NCBI RefSeq assembly: GCF_001541095.1
Contig: NZ_LMXH01000006.1
Location: forward strand, 1-64,000
Direction of reading: 5' to 3'
Origin: Paenibacillus sp. FJAT-26967
GTDB taxonomy: Bacteria > Bacillota > Bacilli > Paenibacillales > NBRC-103111
DNA length: 64,000 bases
Under the pieces are notes generated by a model. The model saw nothing but the letters and a program-made list of their open reading frames with translations. It searched no databases and had not been told where the DNA came from. Both the position numbers and the translations under genes were made by a program. The stretch's first letter is position 1. Each line of letters begins with the position of its first letter. Shown one piece after another: positions 1-11,060 of this stretch.

Positions 1-168
1 TTCCAATCCTTCAATCCCGTATAACTCATACCGATGCCGCCATTTCACCAGTGTACCTACACTGATGTTGTATTTGTCGGCGATCTCCTTCCGAGTGGCT
101 TCACCTGTTTGAAGCTCCTCTATGATCGCCATTTTCTCGGTCCCATTATATTCATGTATGTATGCCAA
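1..168 (-). CDS. IS3-type transposase OrfA, N-terminal part (runs off window)
   Basis: The reading frame gives a short helix-turn-helix protein containing TRKEIADKYNISVGTLVKWR, the recognition helix pattern of IS3/IS150-group OrfA proteins that bind the element's own ends. Two starts are possible: TTG at 168, which lies behind a GGAGG run (about 11 bases), or ATG at 132. The TTG gives the longer N-terminus usual in the family. The gene continues beyond base 1, so the catalytic OrfB would lie outside the window. It is the only mobile-element gene seen here. Confidence 0.7.
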   Translation of the reverse strand, partial: MAYIHEYNGTEKMAIIEELQTGEATRKEIADKYNISVGTLVKWRHRYELYGIEGLE

Positions 169-210
169 AAAGAAATGCCCCCTCCAAGTAGTCGGTTTAT
201 TTATTAAACC

Positions 211-246
211 TGTCTACTTAAAGGGGAGCATATCATTTTCGAGACA
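211..246. mobile_element. Probable terminal end of the IS3-type element
   Basis: Read outward-in on the minus strand, the sequence from 246 begins TGTCTCGAAAATGATATGC and carries a C-rich run then GTAGACA. This layout resembles the ends of IS150-group elements just upstream of orfA. It would place the insertion junction near 246, about 130 bases past the end of the cardiolipin synthase gene. The other end and the target duplication are outside the window, so the exact boundary is inferred. Confidence 0.45.
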
Positions 247-376
247 GCCCTTTATTATTAATCTTGCCGGGCACTACCGGGCATAGAATTTGCTGCTTAC
301 GCGCCGCTTGGGCAGACCGCCGTTTCACAGGTGTCCATGATGCAATTTGCAAATTCAGCGCATTCTTTTCCACGAC

Positions 377-1807
377 TCAGAACAGCGGAGACAAGAGCCT
401 GCCCATAACCTCTTTGCCCTTCTGGAAGCGGGAACGCTTCTCGAATTCGGAAAGAGACAGCTTCTTGCTGTTTTTCAAATCGTTAATAAAATCATGCTCC
501 AGCCGTTCAATAGACTTCTGGTCGAAGAGGATCGCATTGAGCTCAAAATTACTATAGAAGCTGCGCATATCCATATTGGCGGTACCCACTGTTGCGAACA
601 AATTATCAATAATGGTCACTTTCGCATGAACGAAACCAGGCTGGTACTGATAGAATCTCACGCCTGTCTGCATAAGGTCCTGAAGATACGACAGAGAAGC
701 ATAATGCACGATCCAGGAATCAGGAATCTCCGGAAGGATGATTTTCACATCCACACCGCTGATGGCGGCTGTTTTGAGCCCCATAATCAGACTCTGATCG
801 GGAATGAAATACGGCGTTGTAATATAAATCCTCTTCTTAGCCGTCGTGATTCCTCCGAAGTAAGACTCCAGGATAGAATCCCAGTGAGCGTCCGGACCGC
901 TTGCCACAACCTGCACCGGCTGATTCCCCTCACAGGTATGCTCGGGATAGAACAAGGTTTCGCTTAATTTCTGCCTGCTTACAAATTCCCAATCGGATAG
1001 AAACGTACTTTGCAGGTAGTAGACAGCATCTCCTGTAATCTTGAGATGCGTATCCCGCCAGTAACCGAGCACCGGGTGCATCCCCAAATATTCATCCCCG
1101 ATGTTAATACCGCCGAGAAAACCAACAAGTCCGTCCACCACAATGATTTTGCGGTGGTTCCGGTAATTCATCCGTTTATCGAAGAACGCGATAAAAGCCG
1201 GCAGGAAGCAGTACGTTTCAATCCCCGCCTCCGTAAGTTCCCTTATGTACTTCGCAGAAAGCTTATAGCTGCCGATTCCGTCGTAAATAACCCTTACTTC
1301 GACACCCTCACGGGCTTTACGAACGAGCAGCTCCTGAAACTTCTTGCCCGTCTCATCATCCCGGAGAATATAAAATTCAAAGTGGATATGATGCTTAGCT
1401 TGTTCCATCGCCTCGAACATAGCCTCATAAGTCGCCTTTCCGTCCGTCAGCACTTCAACTTCATTATTCCTAGTAATCGGCGAACTGGGAATATTGCTGA
1501 GCAGCCCGAACAGCCGCGGTTCATTAATAATGTTCGGCACCGGGTAGTCTTGGCCTTTCTTTGTTTTTTCCAGCTCCCTGCGCATCTCGCGCTGCATTTC
1601 CCCCAGAACACGTCGTGTTTTGCGCTTTACATTGCGGCGCTGCGAGTACTCCTTGGCAAGAAAGTAATACATAATAAAGCCGATAACCGGGAAAATAAAC
1701 AAAATCATCAGCCATGCGACAGTTTTGGATGAATTACGAAATTCCACCACCACAATTGTGACCGTCTGAAAAATAAATAAAATCAATACAATGACTAGCC
1801 ATAGCAT
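377..1807 (-). CDS. cls: Cardiolipin synthase
   Basis: A 476-residue phospholipase-D superfamily membrane enzyme that condenses two phosphatidylglycerols into cardiolipin and glycerol at the inner face of the membrane. Two hydrophobic N-terminal segments (about residues 1-20 and 30-52) are followed by two HKD catalytic motifs: HRKIIVVDG followed by GGIN in the first half, and HAKVTIIDN followed by GTAN near residue 400. Length and order match Bacillus ClsA/YwnE. It stands alone, divergent from the HAD gene at 2032, and an IS element ends shortly downstream, which could affect its termination. Confidence 0.93.
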   Translation of the reverse strand: MLWLVIVLILFIFQTVTIVVVEFRNSSKTVAWLMILFIFPVIGFIMYYFLAKEYSQRRNVKRKTRRVLGEMQREMRRELEKTKKGQDYPVPNIINEPRLFGLLSNIPSSPITRNNEVEVLTDGKATYEAMFEAMEQAKHHIHFEFYILRDDETGKKFQELLVRKAREGVEVRVIYDGIGSYKLSAKYIRELTEAGIETYCFLPAFIAFFDKRMNYRNHRKIIVVDGLVGFLGGINIGDEYLGMHPVLGYWRDTHLKITGDAVYYLQSTFLSDWEFVSRQKLSETLFYPEHTCEGNQPVQVVASGPDAHWDSILESYFGGITTAKKRIYITTPYFIPDQSLIMGLKTAAISGVDVKIILPEIPDSWIVHYASLSYLQDLMQTGVRFYQYQPGFVHAKVTIIDNLFATVGTANMDMRSFYSNFELNAILFDQKSIERLEHDFINDLKNSKKLSLSEFEKRSRFQKGKEVMGRLLSPLF

Positions 1808-1920
1808 CTTAACCGGTTCTCCCTTCCTTATCCAAAACCGGTCTAACTGCTGGACCGGGGTATGCCGTTTCTATAGGGTGTACGTACTTTTAATCCACTA
1901 TTCGGTTTGCATAAACATCA

Positions 1921-1959
1921 ACTCTCTACAGTCCTGCAAAAAGGACTTGTGAAGAGAGT
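1921..1959. other. Hairpin in the cls/HAD intergenic region
   Basis: ACTCTCT pairs with AGAGAGT, and inside it AGTCCT pairs with AGGACT around a GCAAAA loop. No T-run follows on either strand, so it is not an obvious terminator. It lies immediately upstream of the predicted promoter of the HAD gene. Confidence 0.4.
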
Positions 1960-1960
1960 G

Positions 1961-1990
1961 TTGGGTTAACCCTTCGGGACATGATATAAT
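1961..1990 (+). promoter_or_regulatory. SigA-type promoter of the HAD gene
   Basis: TTGGGT and TATAAT are separated by 18 bases, about 40 bases upstream of the ATG at 2032. The -10 is perfect and the -35 is imperfect. Confidence 0.55.
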
Positions 1991-2031
1991 AGTCGTTAAA
2001 CCTATATACAGAAGACCAGGAGACCAAGCTG

Positions 2032-2778
2032 ATGAGACAAACCATTTTGTTTGATTTGGATGATACCCTTATCCACTGCAACAAATATTTTAACGTCGTG
2101 ATCCAACAGTTCGTCGATACGATGCTGACCTGGTTCGCAGGGCACGGCCTTACGGAAGAAGCCATTAAACAGAAACAATTGGATCTCGATCTGGCTGGAG
2201 TTGAAGTACACGGCTTCAAAGCGGAACAGTTTCCTCAATCTTTTATAGAGACGTATCACTACTACTGCGACACCTTCGGTATTCGTGCCCGCACGGAGAA
2301 TGAGCGGTGGCTCAGTCAGCTCGGGCACAGCGTGTACGCCCACTCTATCGAACCTTATCCGAATATGGAGCCGACTTTACAATCGTTGACCGAACAGGGG
2401 CATGAGCTGTTTCTATATACAGGTGGCGATGCTACGATTCAAATGCGTAAAGTGGAGGAAGCCGGATTGAACCGTTACTTCGGGGAGCGGATTTTTGTCG
2501 CCCTGCACAAGACGAGAGAGTTCATGGAGACCCTTATCCACACGCAGGATTTTGAACGCAGCCGCACATGGATGATCGGCAATTCCGTTCGCACGGATGT
2601 GATGCCTGCCCTGGAATCCGGCATTCACGCCATATACATTCCGGCCCAACTGGAGTGGAAGTACAACGTTGTCGACATTACGGCCACGCCTAAGGGAGCG
2701 TTCTTCACCCTGCCTTCCCTGGCTGAGGTTCCTAAAATCATCTCGGACTATACAGGCCAAAGAGCCGTTAATTTGTAG
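2032..2778 (+). CDS. HAD-superfamily hydrolase
   Basis: A 248-residue cytosolic phosphohydrolase. The N-terminus has the DxDxT nucleophile motif (LFDLDDTL), a helical cap domain follows, then motif II at YTGGDA and a motif IV-like region with GNSVRTD. The order is that of YjjG/Gph-type HADs, which dephosphorylate nucleotides or small sugar phosphates. The substrate cannot be told from sequence. It appears to be a single-gene unit with its own promoter at 1961 and a terminator at 2947. Confidence 0.85.
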   Translation: MRQTILFDLDDTLIHCNKYFNVVIQQFVDTMLTWFAGHGLTEEAIKQKQLDLDLAGVEVHGFKAEQFPQSFIETYHYYCDTFGIRARTENERWLSQLGHSVYAHSIEPYPNMEPTLQSLTEQGHELFLYTGGDATIQMRKVEEAGLNRYFGERIFVALHKTREFMETLIHTQDFERSRTWMIGNSVRTDVMPALESGIHAIYIPAQLEWKYNVVDITATPKGAFFTLPSLAEVPKIISDYTGQRAVNL

Positions 2779-2910
2779 ATTCACGGGAAATGCAATAGCT
2801 GCCGCCCCTGAATAAACAAAGCCTGGATTAGGCGTCCATATGCGCCTCAATTTTTGTGTTCATGATGTACCTATTCGGTACATTCATGCAGTTAACCTTG
2901 TCTTTTCCAT

Positions 2911-2942
2911 AAAAAAAGACTGCCGGACAAATTCCGGCAGTC
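2911..2942 (-). terminator. Intrinsic terminator of gltBD
   Basis: On the minus strand GACTGCCGG pairs with CCGGCAGTC and a run of seven T follows. It lies about 45 bases after the gltD stop. Confidence 0.85.
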
Positions 2943-2946
2943 TCCG

Positions 2947-2970
2947 AGGAGCCTAACGGCTCCTTTTTTT
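2947..2970 (+). terminator. Intrinsic terminator after the HAD gene
   Basis: AGGAGCC pairs with GGCTCCT across a four-base loop, followed by seven T on the plus strand. With the minus-strand terminator at 2911 it separates two converging units. Confidence 0.75.
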
Positions 2971-2986
2971 GTTGCAGATTCGGCGA

Positions 2987-4471
2987 TTAAGGCAGATTAG
3001 AACTGCCCATCAGGAAGCGGTCTACTTCACGGGCCGCCTCTCGCCCTTCATTAATTGCCCAGACGACCAAGCTTTGTCCGCGGCGAACATCGCCGGCAGC
3101 AAAAATACCGTCTACGTTCGTTTTGTACTTGCCGTATTGTGCCTTGGCATTGGAACGGACATCCTTCTCGATACCGAGCTTATCCAGCAAATTCTGCTCA
3201 GGGCCGGCAAAGCCCATTGCCAGGAACACAAGCTGAGCAGGGTAAATCTTCTCGCTGCCTTCTACCTCTTCCGGTACAACGCGTCCCTGATCGTCGTTCT
3301 TCCACTGGATCTGGACCGTTCTAAGACCGGTCAGGTTGCCGTCCTCGTCACCGACGAAGTTCTTGCTCAGCGTCAGATACTCGCGCGGGTCCTTGCCATG
3401 TACGGCTTTCGCTTCCTCATGACCGTATTCGAGCTTGTAGACCTTAGGCCATTCCGGCCACGGGTTGCTCACTTCACGCTTAAGCGGCGGCTTCTCGCGA
3501 TACTGGAACTGTACGACACTCTTACACTTGTGACGTACGGATGTAGCGACACAGTCAGTACCCGTGTCCCCTCCGCCGATAACGATAACATCTTTGCCCT
3601 CGGCATTGATGAACTCACCATCCGCAAAATTCGAATCCAGCAGACTCTTCGTATTCTTATGCAAGAACTCCATTGCCGGGTATACACCCTTGAGCTCGCG
3701 GCCTTCAATATCGAGTTCCCGCGGACGGGTTGCCCCGATCGCCAGAATCACGGCATCGAATTCCTCTTGAAGCTGTTCCACCGGTACGCTCACGCCAATT
3801 TCAGCATTCGTAACGAAATTGACGCCTTCTGCAGCCAGCAAGTCAACCCTGCGCTGCACAAGATGCTTCTCCAGCTTCATATTCGGAATACCGTAGGTGA
3901 GCAGACCGCCGATACGATCGTCGCGCTCATAAACCGTCACGGTATGTCCCGCTTTGTTAAGCTGGGCGGCTGCCGCAAGTCCGGTCGGGCCGGAGCCGAT
4001 AATCGCGACTTTTTTGCCTGTACGGGACTTCGGTGGCTCAGGTACGATCCAGCCCTCCGCGAATCCGCGGTCCACAATCGCTTTCTCAATATCTTTGATG
4101 GTGACTGGATTGTCGATCAAACCGACTGTACAAGAACCTTCGCAAGGCGCCGGACAGACACGTCCCGTGAATTCCGGGAAGTTATTCGTTTTGTGCAGCC
4201 GGTCGAGCGCTTCACGCCACTGTCCGCGGTAAACGAGATCATTCCACTCGGGAATGAGGTTGTTTACCGGGCAGCCGGTCGTCGATCCGGAAATGACTTT
4301 GCCTGTATGACAATACGGGATCCCGCAGTCCATACAACGCGCTCCTTGAACCTGCAGTTTCTCCTCGGAATTCTTGTTGATAAATTCCTTCCAATCCTGA
4401 ATCCGCTGCAGAGGGGCGCGCTCAGTGGGCAGTTCGCGTTGATATTCGATAAATCCGGTAGGTTTTCCCAT
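2987..4471 (-). CDS. gltD: Glutamate synthase small subunit
   Basis: A 494-residue NADPH-dependent subunit that passes electrons from NADPH through FAD and 4Fe-4S clusters to the large subunit. The N-terminal third has the cysteine groups CMDCGIPYC and CPAPCEGSC for two 4Fe-4S clusters. [17 protein letters not shown] binds FAD and [13 protein letters not shown] binds NADPH. The C-terminal [15 protein letters not shown] motif is typical. It follows gltB by 42 bases on the same strand and ends before the terminator at 2911, so the two form an operon. Confidence 0.97.
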   Translation of the reverse strand: MGKPTGFIEYQRELPTERAPLQRIQDWKEFINKNSEEKLQVQGARCMDCGIPYCHTGKVISGSTTGCPVNNLIPEWNDLVYRGQWREALDRLHKTNNFPEFTGRVCPAPCEGSCTVGLIDNPVTIKDIEKAIVDRGFAEGWIVPEPPKSRTGKKVAIIGSGPTGLAAAAQLNKAGHTVTVYERDDRIGGLLTYGIPNMKLEKHLVQRRVDLLAAEGVNFVTNAEIGVSVPVEQLQEEFDAVILAIGATRPRELDIEGRELKGVYPAMEFLHKNTKSLLDSNFADGEFINAEGKDVIVIGGGDTGTDCVATSVRHKCKSVVQFQYREKPPLKREVSNPWPEWPKVYKLEYGHEEAKAVHGKDPREYLTLSKNFVGDEDGNLTGLRTVQIQWKNDDQGRVVPEEVEGSEKIYPAQLVFLAMGFAGPEQNLLDKLGIEKDVRSNAKAQYGKYKTNVDGIFAAGDVRRGQSLVVWAINEGREAAREVDRFLMGSSNLP

Positions 4472-4513
4472 TGCGCTTCCTCCATCGTATAGAATCTGTC
4501 TAGCCGGGTATGA

Positions 4514-7500
4514 TTAGTTGCCGCCAACACGGGCCAAATCGCGCATGTTCTCTTCGAACGCCTTCATAACAGCGTCTTCTTGGCTGAGTCCGGATCTCTT
4601 CATCCGTTCGATTGCATCGAACATCCGTTTGTAATCCTTCGGTATAACTTTGACAAACTTCCAAATATATTCATCCCAGCGGCTCAGAACACGATGGGCG
4701 ATTGCACTATCGGTAAATGTAGCGTGATATTTGATCATGCTTCTCAGCTCGTTGATTTCATAGCTCTCTTCGACCTGCTCCAGGGAGACCATGTCTGTGT
4801 TGCAGCGGTCTGCCATCGTGCCGTCTTCATCGAGCACGTAAGCCACGCCGCCGGACATCCCTGCCGCGAAGTTGCGGCCGGTCTTGCCTAGAATGACGAC
4901 GCGTCCGCCTGTCATGTATTCGCAGCCGTGGTCACCCACGCCCTCCACTACGACCCGGACACCGGAGTTACGGACTGCGAAGCGCTCTCCCGCGATGCCG
5001 CGGATATAAGCTTCACCATCCGTTGCTCCGTAGAAACCTACGTTGCCGATGACGATATTGTCCTCTGGCGCAAAGGTCGACTCGCTCGGCGGGAAGATCA
5101 CGATTTTACCGCCTGACAATCCTTTGCCGACGTAATCGTTCGCGTCACCCTCAAGCGACAGCGTGATGCCTTTGGGCACGAAGGCGCCGAAGCTCTGGCC
5201 AGCCGATCCGTTGAAATGAAGACGGATTGTGTCGTGCGCAAGCCCCTTGGCTCCGTAGCGGCGGGTCACTTCGCTGCCGAGAATCGTACCTACAACACGA
5301 TTCGTGTTGTTGATTGGCAGCTCGATGCGCACATGATCCTCAAACTCCAAAGCCTGCTGGACTTTAGGGAGAATTTCCCGCACATCCAGTGACTTATCAA
5401 GTCCATGATCCTGCTCCATCTGGTGGTAGCGGCCTACATCTGCCGGCATCTCCGGCTGGTGAAGCAGCGGACTCAGGTCGAGACCTTTGAGCTTCCAGTG
5501 GTCCACATCCTGATCTTGCACCAGGCACTCCGTACGTCCGATCATCTCCTCGATGGTCCGGAAACCAAGCTCCGCCATCGTCTCACGGACATCTTCCGCC
5601 ATGAAGCGCATGAAGTTCACGACATGTTCCGGCTCACCCATGAAATGCTTGCGGAGCTCCGGATTCTGCGTAGCCACGCCGACCGGGCATGTGTCAAGGT
5701 GACACACACGCATCATGATGCAGCCAAGCGAGATGAGCGGAGCCGTCGAGAATCCGTACTCCTCGGCACCGAGGAGGGCTGCAACGACGACATCGCGGCC
5801 GGTCATCATTTTGCCGTCCGATTCCAGAACGACGCGGCTTCTCAGGTTGTTCAGGATCAAGGTCTGGTGTGCTTCGGCAAGACCAAGTTCCCATGGCAGC
5901 CCGGCATGACGGATGCTCGTTTGCGGCGATGCGCCGGTTCCGCCGTCATATCCGCTGATGAGGATGAGATCCGCTTTGCCTTTGGCAACGCCTGCGGCAA
6001 TCGTGCCCACGCCCACTTCGGAGACGAGCTTAACGCTGATGCGAGCCTGCGGGTTCGCATTCTTGAGATCGTGGATCAGCTCTGCCAGATCCTCGATCGA
6101 ATAAATATCATGGTGCGGCGGAGGGGAGATCAAGCCCACACCGGCCGTCGTACCGCGTACTTCCGCTACCCAAGGGTAAACTTTCTTGCCGGGCAGCTGT
6201 CCGCCTTCGCCCGGCTTGGCTCCTTGGGCCATTTTAATCTGAATCTCGTCCGCATTGACGAGATAGTTGCTCGTAACGCCGAACCGGCCGGAGGCAACCT
6301 GTTTGATCGCACTTCTGCGCAGATCGCCGTTCTCATCGGCCTTGAAACGGTTCGGATGTTCTCCGCCCTCGCCCGTGTTGCTGCGGCCGCCGATGCGGTT
6401 CATGGCGATGGCAAGCGCTTCATGCGCCTCTTTGCTGATCGACCCGAAGGACATCGCTCCGGTTTTGAAGCGCCTTAGGATCGCCTCAATCGGTTCGACT
6501 TCCTCAACCGGTACCGGTGAACGATCCGATTGAAGCTTCAGAAGGCCGCGCAAGGAAGAAGTCTTCTTCGCTTCGCGGTTCACGAGATCCGCGAATTTGC
6601 GGTACATCCGGTAGTCGTTGTTGCGGACTGCCGTCTGCAGGGAATGAATCGTCTCCGGTGTGAACACATGGTCCTCGCCATCGTGACGCCATGAAAGCTC
6701 GCCGCCGGTATCCAGCACCTCATCCCGTCCATCACGAGCCGAATAGGCACGCTGATGACGAATGAGCGTCTCCAAAGCTACTTCTTCTAAACCGATTCCT
6801 TCCACAGGCGTGTACGTCCAGGTAAAGTAACGGTCAACAAATGACTGGCTGAGTCCGACGGCTTCAAAAATTTGTGCACCGCGGTAACTTTGTATCGTAG
6901 AAATCCCCATCTTCGCCAAAACTTTGACGACACCTTTCGTCGAAGCTTTGATGAAGTTGGCGATGGCTTTATCGGCCGCAATATCTTTCATCTGGCCGGT
7001 TTCGATCATATCCTGGAGCGTTTCCAGCGCCAGGTAAGGATTGATGGCTCCGGCTCCATACCCCAGAAGGAGAGCAAAATGATGCACCTCGCGCGGCTCA
7101 CCGGATTCTACAATCAAACTTGCTTTTGTTCTTGTGCCTTGACGCATCAGATGATGATGGAGTCCGGCTACAGCGAGCAGGGCCGGGATAGCGGCCTGCT
7201 CCGAATCCATTCCTCTGTCTGACAGGATGAGGAAGGTTGCGCCGTCTTCAACCGCTTCATCCGCGGACCGGTACAATTCTTCCATAGCCTGCTCCAGCCC
7301 TTGACTGCCTGCGGAAGCGCGGAACAAGGTCGGCAGCGTAACGGATTTGAAGCCCGATCGGTTGATAAGACTCAGTTTCGCGAGTTCTTCATTGCTGATG
7401 ATCGGAGTCGGGATGCGGATCTGGCGGCAGCTTTCCGCTTCCGGACGGATTAAGTTGCGCTCCGGCCCGATTGTTGTCTCCTGTGCTGTAACGATTTCCT

Positions 7501-9100
7501 CGAAGTTGGCATCGATCGGCGGATTCGTTACTTGAGCGAACAGCTGTTTGAAATAGCTGTAGAGCAGCTGCGGACGCTCGGACAGTACGGCAAGCGGCGC
7601 ATCGTAGCCCATAGAACCTATCGGGTCAACGGCTGTCTTCGCCATCGGCTCCAGGAACTTACGCAGGTATTCGAAGGTGTAGCCGAAGGCCTGCTGGCGC
7701 TGAACGAGCACGTCATGATGGGGCTGCGGCTCCGGCGCTGCTTTGGGCAGGTCGCCGATGGAAATCAGGTTCTCCTTCAGCCACTGCTCATAAGGCTGTT
7801 CCGAGACGATCTGGCCTTTGATCTCTTCGTCTGTAATAATGCGGCCGGCTACCGTGTCCACTACGAGCATGCGGCCCGGCTGAAGACGCTCTTTTCCGGC
7901 GATCCGTTCCGGCTCGATGGTTAGTACGCCCGCTTCCGACGAGAGGACAATAAGGTCGTCATGCGTGACATAGTAACGTGCAGGACGCAGACCGTTGCGA
8001 TCGAGCAGAGCGCCGATAATACGGCCGTCCGTGAATGAAATTGCCGCGGGACCGTCCCATGGTTCCATCAGCGTACTGTGATATTCGTAGAAAGCGCGTT
8101 TGGCGGGGTCCATCGTATCGTGCTTGGACCACGGCTCCGGTACCATCATCATGGCTGCATGAGGCAGCGAACGACCGGAAAGCATCAGGAACTCCAAGCA
8201 GTTATCAAGAATTTGCGAGTCGGAACCGTCTGTATCCACAATCGGCAGCAGGCTTTGGAAATTATCTCCGAATAGATCGGTCTCGATCATAGCCTGGCGT
8301 GCGTGCATCCAGTTAACGTTTCCTCTAAGGGTATTGATTTCACCATTATGAATGACATATCGGTAAGGGTGTGCGCGCTCCCAGCTCGGGAAGGTATTCG
8401 TACTGAAACGGGAATGGACAAGAGCCATGGCTGTCTCGAAAGACGGGTCCTGAAGCTCTAAGTAATAAGCGTCCACCTGCTCGGGGGTGAGCATGCCTTT
8501 GTAAACGATTGTGCGGCTGGACATACTGGGGAAGTAAAGCTCTGCACCGTCAAGCGCGCGGGTTTCGTTCTCAATGCGCTTGCGGATCACATATAGTTTG
8601 CGTTCGAAAGTAAGTTCGTCTTGAAGATCGCCCCGTCCGACAAAGAGCTGGCGGACAAAAGGCTCGGATGCCTTAGCGGAATCACCTAGCGTAGTGTTAT
8701 CCGTAGGCACAGTCCTCCATCCGAGGAAAGGCTGGCCTTCTTCCTGGATAATGCGCTCAGCAACGCGCTCGCACTGCTGCCTAGCCTCCAGAGCCTGCGG
8801 CAGGAACACCATCCCTACGCCGTATTCTCCGGCTTGCGGGAGCTCAATTTTCTCATCAGCGCATACTTTGCTCAGGAATCCGTGCGGAATCTGCAGCAGA
8901 ATGCCGGCGCCGTCACCCGTATTGGCTTCACTGCCCTGGCCACCCCTGTGGTCCAGATTGCAAAGCACCGTTAACGCCTGCCCTACGATTTCATGGGAAG
9001 GCTTTCCTTTCATGTTAGCGACAAAACCAATTCCGCAGGCATCATGTTCGAACCGCGGATCATACAAACCTTGTCTGGAAGGGGGAGCGTTTCTGTTCAT
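4514..9100 (-). CDS. gltB: Glutamate synthase large subunit
   Basis: A 1528-residue ferredoxin/NADPH-type GOGAT alpha subunit (called gltA in Bacillus) that makes glutamate from glutamine and 2-oxoglutarate. Cys22, in HDACGIGF, becomes the N-terminal catalytic nucleophile of the class II glutaminase once a 21-residue propeptide is removed. The FMN synthase domain carries [12 protein letters not shown] and [10 protein letters not shown], and the 3Fe-4S site is in [12 protein letters not shown]. The C-terminal GXGXG beta-helix domain is present ([21 protein letters not shown]). Length is normal. No gltC-type LysR regulator is adjacent, unlike in B. subtilis. Confidence 0.97.
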   Translation of the reverse strand: MNRNAPPSRQGLYDPRFEHDACGIGFVANMKGKPSHEIVGQALTVLCNLDHRGGQGSEANTGDGAGILLQIPHGFLSKVCADEKIELPQAGEYGVGMVFLPQALEARQQCERVAERIIQEEGQPFLGWRTVPTDNTTLGDSAKASEPFVRQLFVGRGDLQDELTFERKLYVIRKRIENETRALDGAELYFPSMSSRTIVYKGMLTPEQVDAYYLELQDPSFETAMALVHSRFSTNTFPSWERAHPYRYVIHNGEINTLRGNVNWMHARQAMIETDLFGDNFQSLLPIVDTDGSDSQILDNCLEFLMLSGRSLPHAAMMMVPEPWSKHDTMDPAKRAFYEYHSTLMEPWDGPAAISFTDGRIIGALLDRNGLRPARYYVTHDDLIVLSSEAGVLTIEPERIAGKERLQPGRMLVVDTVAGRIITDEEIKGQIVSEQPYEQWLKENLISIGDLPKAAPEPQPHHDVLVQRQQAFGYTFEYLRKFLEPMAKTAVDPIGSMGYDAPLAVLSERPQLLYSYFKQLFAQVTNPPIDANFEEIVTAQETTIGPERNLIRPEAESCRQIRIPTPIISNEELAKLSLINRSGFKSVTLPTLFRASAGSQGLEQAMEELYRSADEAVEDGATFLILSDRGMDSEQAAIPALLAVAGLHHHLMRQGTRTKASLIVESGEPREVHHFALLLGYGAGAINPYLALETLQDMIETGQMKDIAADKAIANFIKASTKGVVKVLAKMGISTIQSYRGAQIFEAVGLSQSFVDRYFTWTYTPVEGIGLEEVALETLIRHQRAYSARDGRDEVLDTGGELSWRHDGEDHVFTPETIHSLQTAVRNNDYRMYRKFADLVNREAKKTSSLRGLLKLQSDRSPVPVEEVEPIEAILRRFKTGAMSFGSISKEAHEALAIAMNRIGGRSNTGEGGEHPNRFKADENGDLRRSAIKQVASGRFGVTSNYLVNADEIQIKMAQGAKPGEGGQLPGKKVYPWVAEVRGTTAGVGLISPPPHHDIYSIEDLAELIHDLKNANPQARISVKLVSEVGVGTIAAGVAKGKADLILISGYDGGTGASPQTSIRHAGLPWELGLAEAHQTLILNNLRSRVVLESDGKMMTGRDVVVAALLGAEEYGFSTAPLISLGCIMMRVCHLDTCPVGVATQNPELRKHFMGEPEHVVNFMRFMAEDVRETMAELGFRTIEEMIGRTECLVQDQDVDHWKLKGLDLSPLLHQPEMPADVGRYHQMEQDHGLDKSLDVREILPKVQQALEFEDHVRIELPINNTNRVVGTILGSEVTRRYGAKGLAHDTIRLHFNGSAGQSFGAFVPKGITLSLEGDANDYVGKGLSGGKIVIFPPSESTFAPEDNIVIGNVGFYGATDGEAYIRGIAGERFAVRNSGVRVVVEGVGDHGCEYMTGGRVVILGKTGRNFAAGMSGGVAYVLDEDGTMADRCNTDMVSLEQVEESYEINELRSMIKYHATFTDSAIAHRVLSRWDEYIWKFVKVIPKDYKRMFDAIERMKRSGLSQEDAVMKAFEENMRDLARVGGN

Positions 9101-9257
9101 GATTGTGCAACCTTTCCTCTTGTCAATTTGGGTACAACATTCGTCTCATGCCTGCATTAAAGGAGTAAAGCCGACAAATACAGCGCTACTCTAAGCAAAT
9201 AGGCTGTATCTGCCAAAAACCGAATCTTCTAATGACCGGCCTCGATATTTTTCTATT

Positions 9258-9286
9258 ATATTAACATTAGACTTTCGAGAGTGCAA
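9258..9286 (-). promoter_or_regulatory. SigA-type promoter of gltBD
   Basis: TTGCAC at 9281-9286 and TAATAT at 9258-9263 are spaced by 17 bases on the minus strand, leaving a leader of about 150 bases before the gltB ATG. The 380-base gap from 9101 to 9480 otherwise holds A/T-rich sequence with no further gene or clear operator. Confidence 0.65.
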
Positions 9287-9480
9287 TTTAAAAAAAGATT
9301 ATGGCTTGAAAAAAAAATTTAATGGGAAACGCTGGACAGACCTTGAAAAACGAAGGTTTTCACCGTGATAAATCAGTTTTATACAACTTCAAATCTATCA
9401 TTTTACGTCAGGTTTGACGTTCCTTAAATCCGAAAATTAAATAGATTAATAGCCTTTAATGTTTGTGTTTTGGCCATTTT

Positions 9481-10083
9481 TCAAGAGATAGACCTGACAC
9501 GATTAAGGATTTGCTCTCCTGCAAAATAGATAATTCCGGCACATTCACGCAAAGTATAGTAATAAATAGCGATCGGTTTAATCCGGACAGGTTCAGCCGT
9601 TACGTTCATGTCCAGACTGCGTGCCATGAGAAGAGAACGGTACGTATGGAAGCCATGTGTAACAATGATGGCAGATTGCCATTTCTCCTGTTTCATAATG
9701 TGCTTGCTGTTCCGGAGATTCTCCATCGTAGACGTCGATTCTTCTTCAGTCCGAATGGCAGATGCCGGAACCCCGTTGGCAACGAGATACTTCTTCATTA
9801 CACTTGCTTCGGAAGGTTCGCTGGTAACCGTTCCTCCCGTTGTAATAATGCGGGGCGCCAGCCCCTTGTTGTACGCTTCGAGCGCTATATCCAGGCGCTC
9901 CTTCATGGCATTGCTCGGCTTCCCGTTCCAGACTGCAGCTCCGAGAACAATTATGGCATCGCTTTCCGATCCGTGAGACGTCTGTGCAACATAATGAATC
10001 CATCCGCTCATTCCTACTATATATAGGACCATAATTCCGATCAGGGACAGACTGCCGTACAACCATTTTTTCCAGCGTTTCAT
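9481..10083 (-). CDS. YdcF/SanA-family (DUF218) membrane-anchored protein
   Basis: A 200-residue protein with one N-terminal membrane anchor (about residues 10-30) and an extracytoplasmic DUF218 domain. The domain shows the family pattern: AIIVLGAAVWNGKPS, then RLDIALEAYNKG, ITTGG with an SEASVMKKYL acidic helix, and HGFHTYRSLLMARSL. Relatives such as E. coli SanA and YdcF are linked to envelope integrity, but their reaction is not established. It appears to be a single-gene unit. Confidence 0.8.
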   Translation of the reverse strand: MKRWKKWLYGSLSLIGIMVLYIVGMSGWIHYVAQTSHGSESDAIIVLGAAVWNGKPSNAMKERLDIALEAYNKGLAPRIITTGGTVTSEPSEASVMKKYLVANGVPASAIRTEEESTSTMENLRNSKHIMKQEKWQSAIIVTHGFHTYRSLLMARSLDMNVTAEPVRIKPIAIYYYTLRECAGIIYFAGEQILNRVRSIS

Positions 10084-10379
10084 TTTCTTTTCCTGCTATT
10101 GTTAGGAAGCTTTCTTGTCATCAACTGTTATCTCTCCTTGTTTCCTGTTCCAAGTTACCACTGCATGTAATAAGGCTGTCATTATGACTCCAATCATTTT
10201 CCAGTCCTGTCTTGTTATCATAACGTGCTTGAAGCGGCATAGCTACAAAAAAAGAGGTTTATTGGGAAATGCTGGATTAAAATTCACTAGGCGAAGACAC
10301 CGCTCTTTTTTCCATGATGCAAAACATGATATGATAGCATATACCGTGCTACGTTTAAGATAGAGAGGAAGTCTTCCTT

Positions 10380-10958
10380 TTGGCTAAATTATATTTCCGA
10401 TACGGGACCATGAACAGCGGTAAATCCATTGAGGTTCTGCGGACTGTACACAACTATGAAGAACAAGGCAAGAAAGTACTTCTCTTCACACCCTCAGTCG
10501 ATGACCGCAGCGGAGTCGGTTTGGTTGCATCACGCATCGGCATGCAGAAGGCAGCCATCGTCATTGAAGACGGCGTGAATATGGTGGAAATGGCCGCCAA
10601 AGAAAGACCAAACTGTATCCTGATCGATGAAGCCCAGTTCTTAAGTGCGGGGCAAGTCCAGCAATTGACACAAATAGCCGATGACCTCGGCATTCCAGTC
10701 ATTGCGTACGGCCTTCGTGCCGATTTCCTCGGGAATCTCTTCGAGGGAAGTTCCAGCCTGTTTGCCATAGCCGATAAAATCGAGGAAATCAAAACCGTCT
10801 GCTGGTTCTGCGACAGAAAAGCGACGATGAATATGCGCTGCAAGGATAGTGTCCCTATTTTTCATGGAGAACAAATACAAATCGGAGGCAACGAAAGCTA
10901 CATTCCCGTCTGCCGGAAATGCTATACCGAGAAGAAAAGACAAGCGGAGCAGAAGTGA
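10380..10958 (+). CDS. tdk: Thymidine kinase
   Basis: A 192-residue type II thymidine kinase, which phosphorylates thymidine to dTMP in the salvage pathway. The P-loop is GTMNSGKSIEVL near the N-terminus, the Walker B-like element is LIDEAQFL near residue 84, and a zinc ribbon is formed by CWFC and CRKC. The start is TTG at 10380, behind a GAGAGGAAG ribosome site. An ATG start would remove the P-loop. Confidence 0.93.
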   Translation: MAKLYFRYGTMNSGKSIEVLRTVHNYEEQGKKVLLFTPSVDDRSGVGLVASRIGMQKAAIVIEDGVNMVEMAAKERPNCILIDEAQFLSAGQVQQLTQIADDLGIPVIAYGLRADFLGNLFEGSSSLFAIADKIEEIKTVCWFCDRKATMNMRCKDSVPIFHGEQIQIGGNESYIPVCRKCYTEKKRQAEQK

Positions 10959-11060
10959 TCCGTTCACAGATACATCCGCCCGGTGCTTGACCCGAATGCA
11001 GTCCAGAGCATGCTCGTGCGCTTCCCGGCTATTTTGTCGATTAAGGAAAGGTGAGGTTTC

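Noticed and set aside
1010-1732. A 240-codon plus-strand frame opposite cls
   Set aside because: It has no domain, no ribosome site and lies wholly antisense to a well-supported cls gene whose catalytic motifs fix the real frame.
5405-6478. A 357-codon frame on the plus strand opposite gltB
   Set aside because: gltB motifs run uninterrupted on the other strand; the antisense frame is a by-product of its codon bias.
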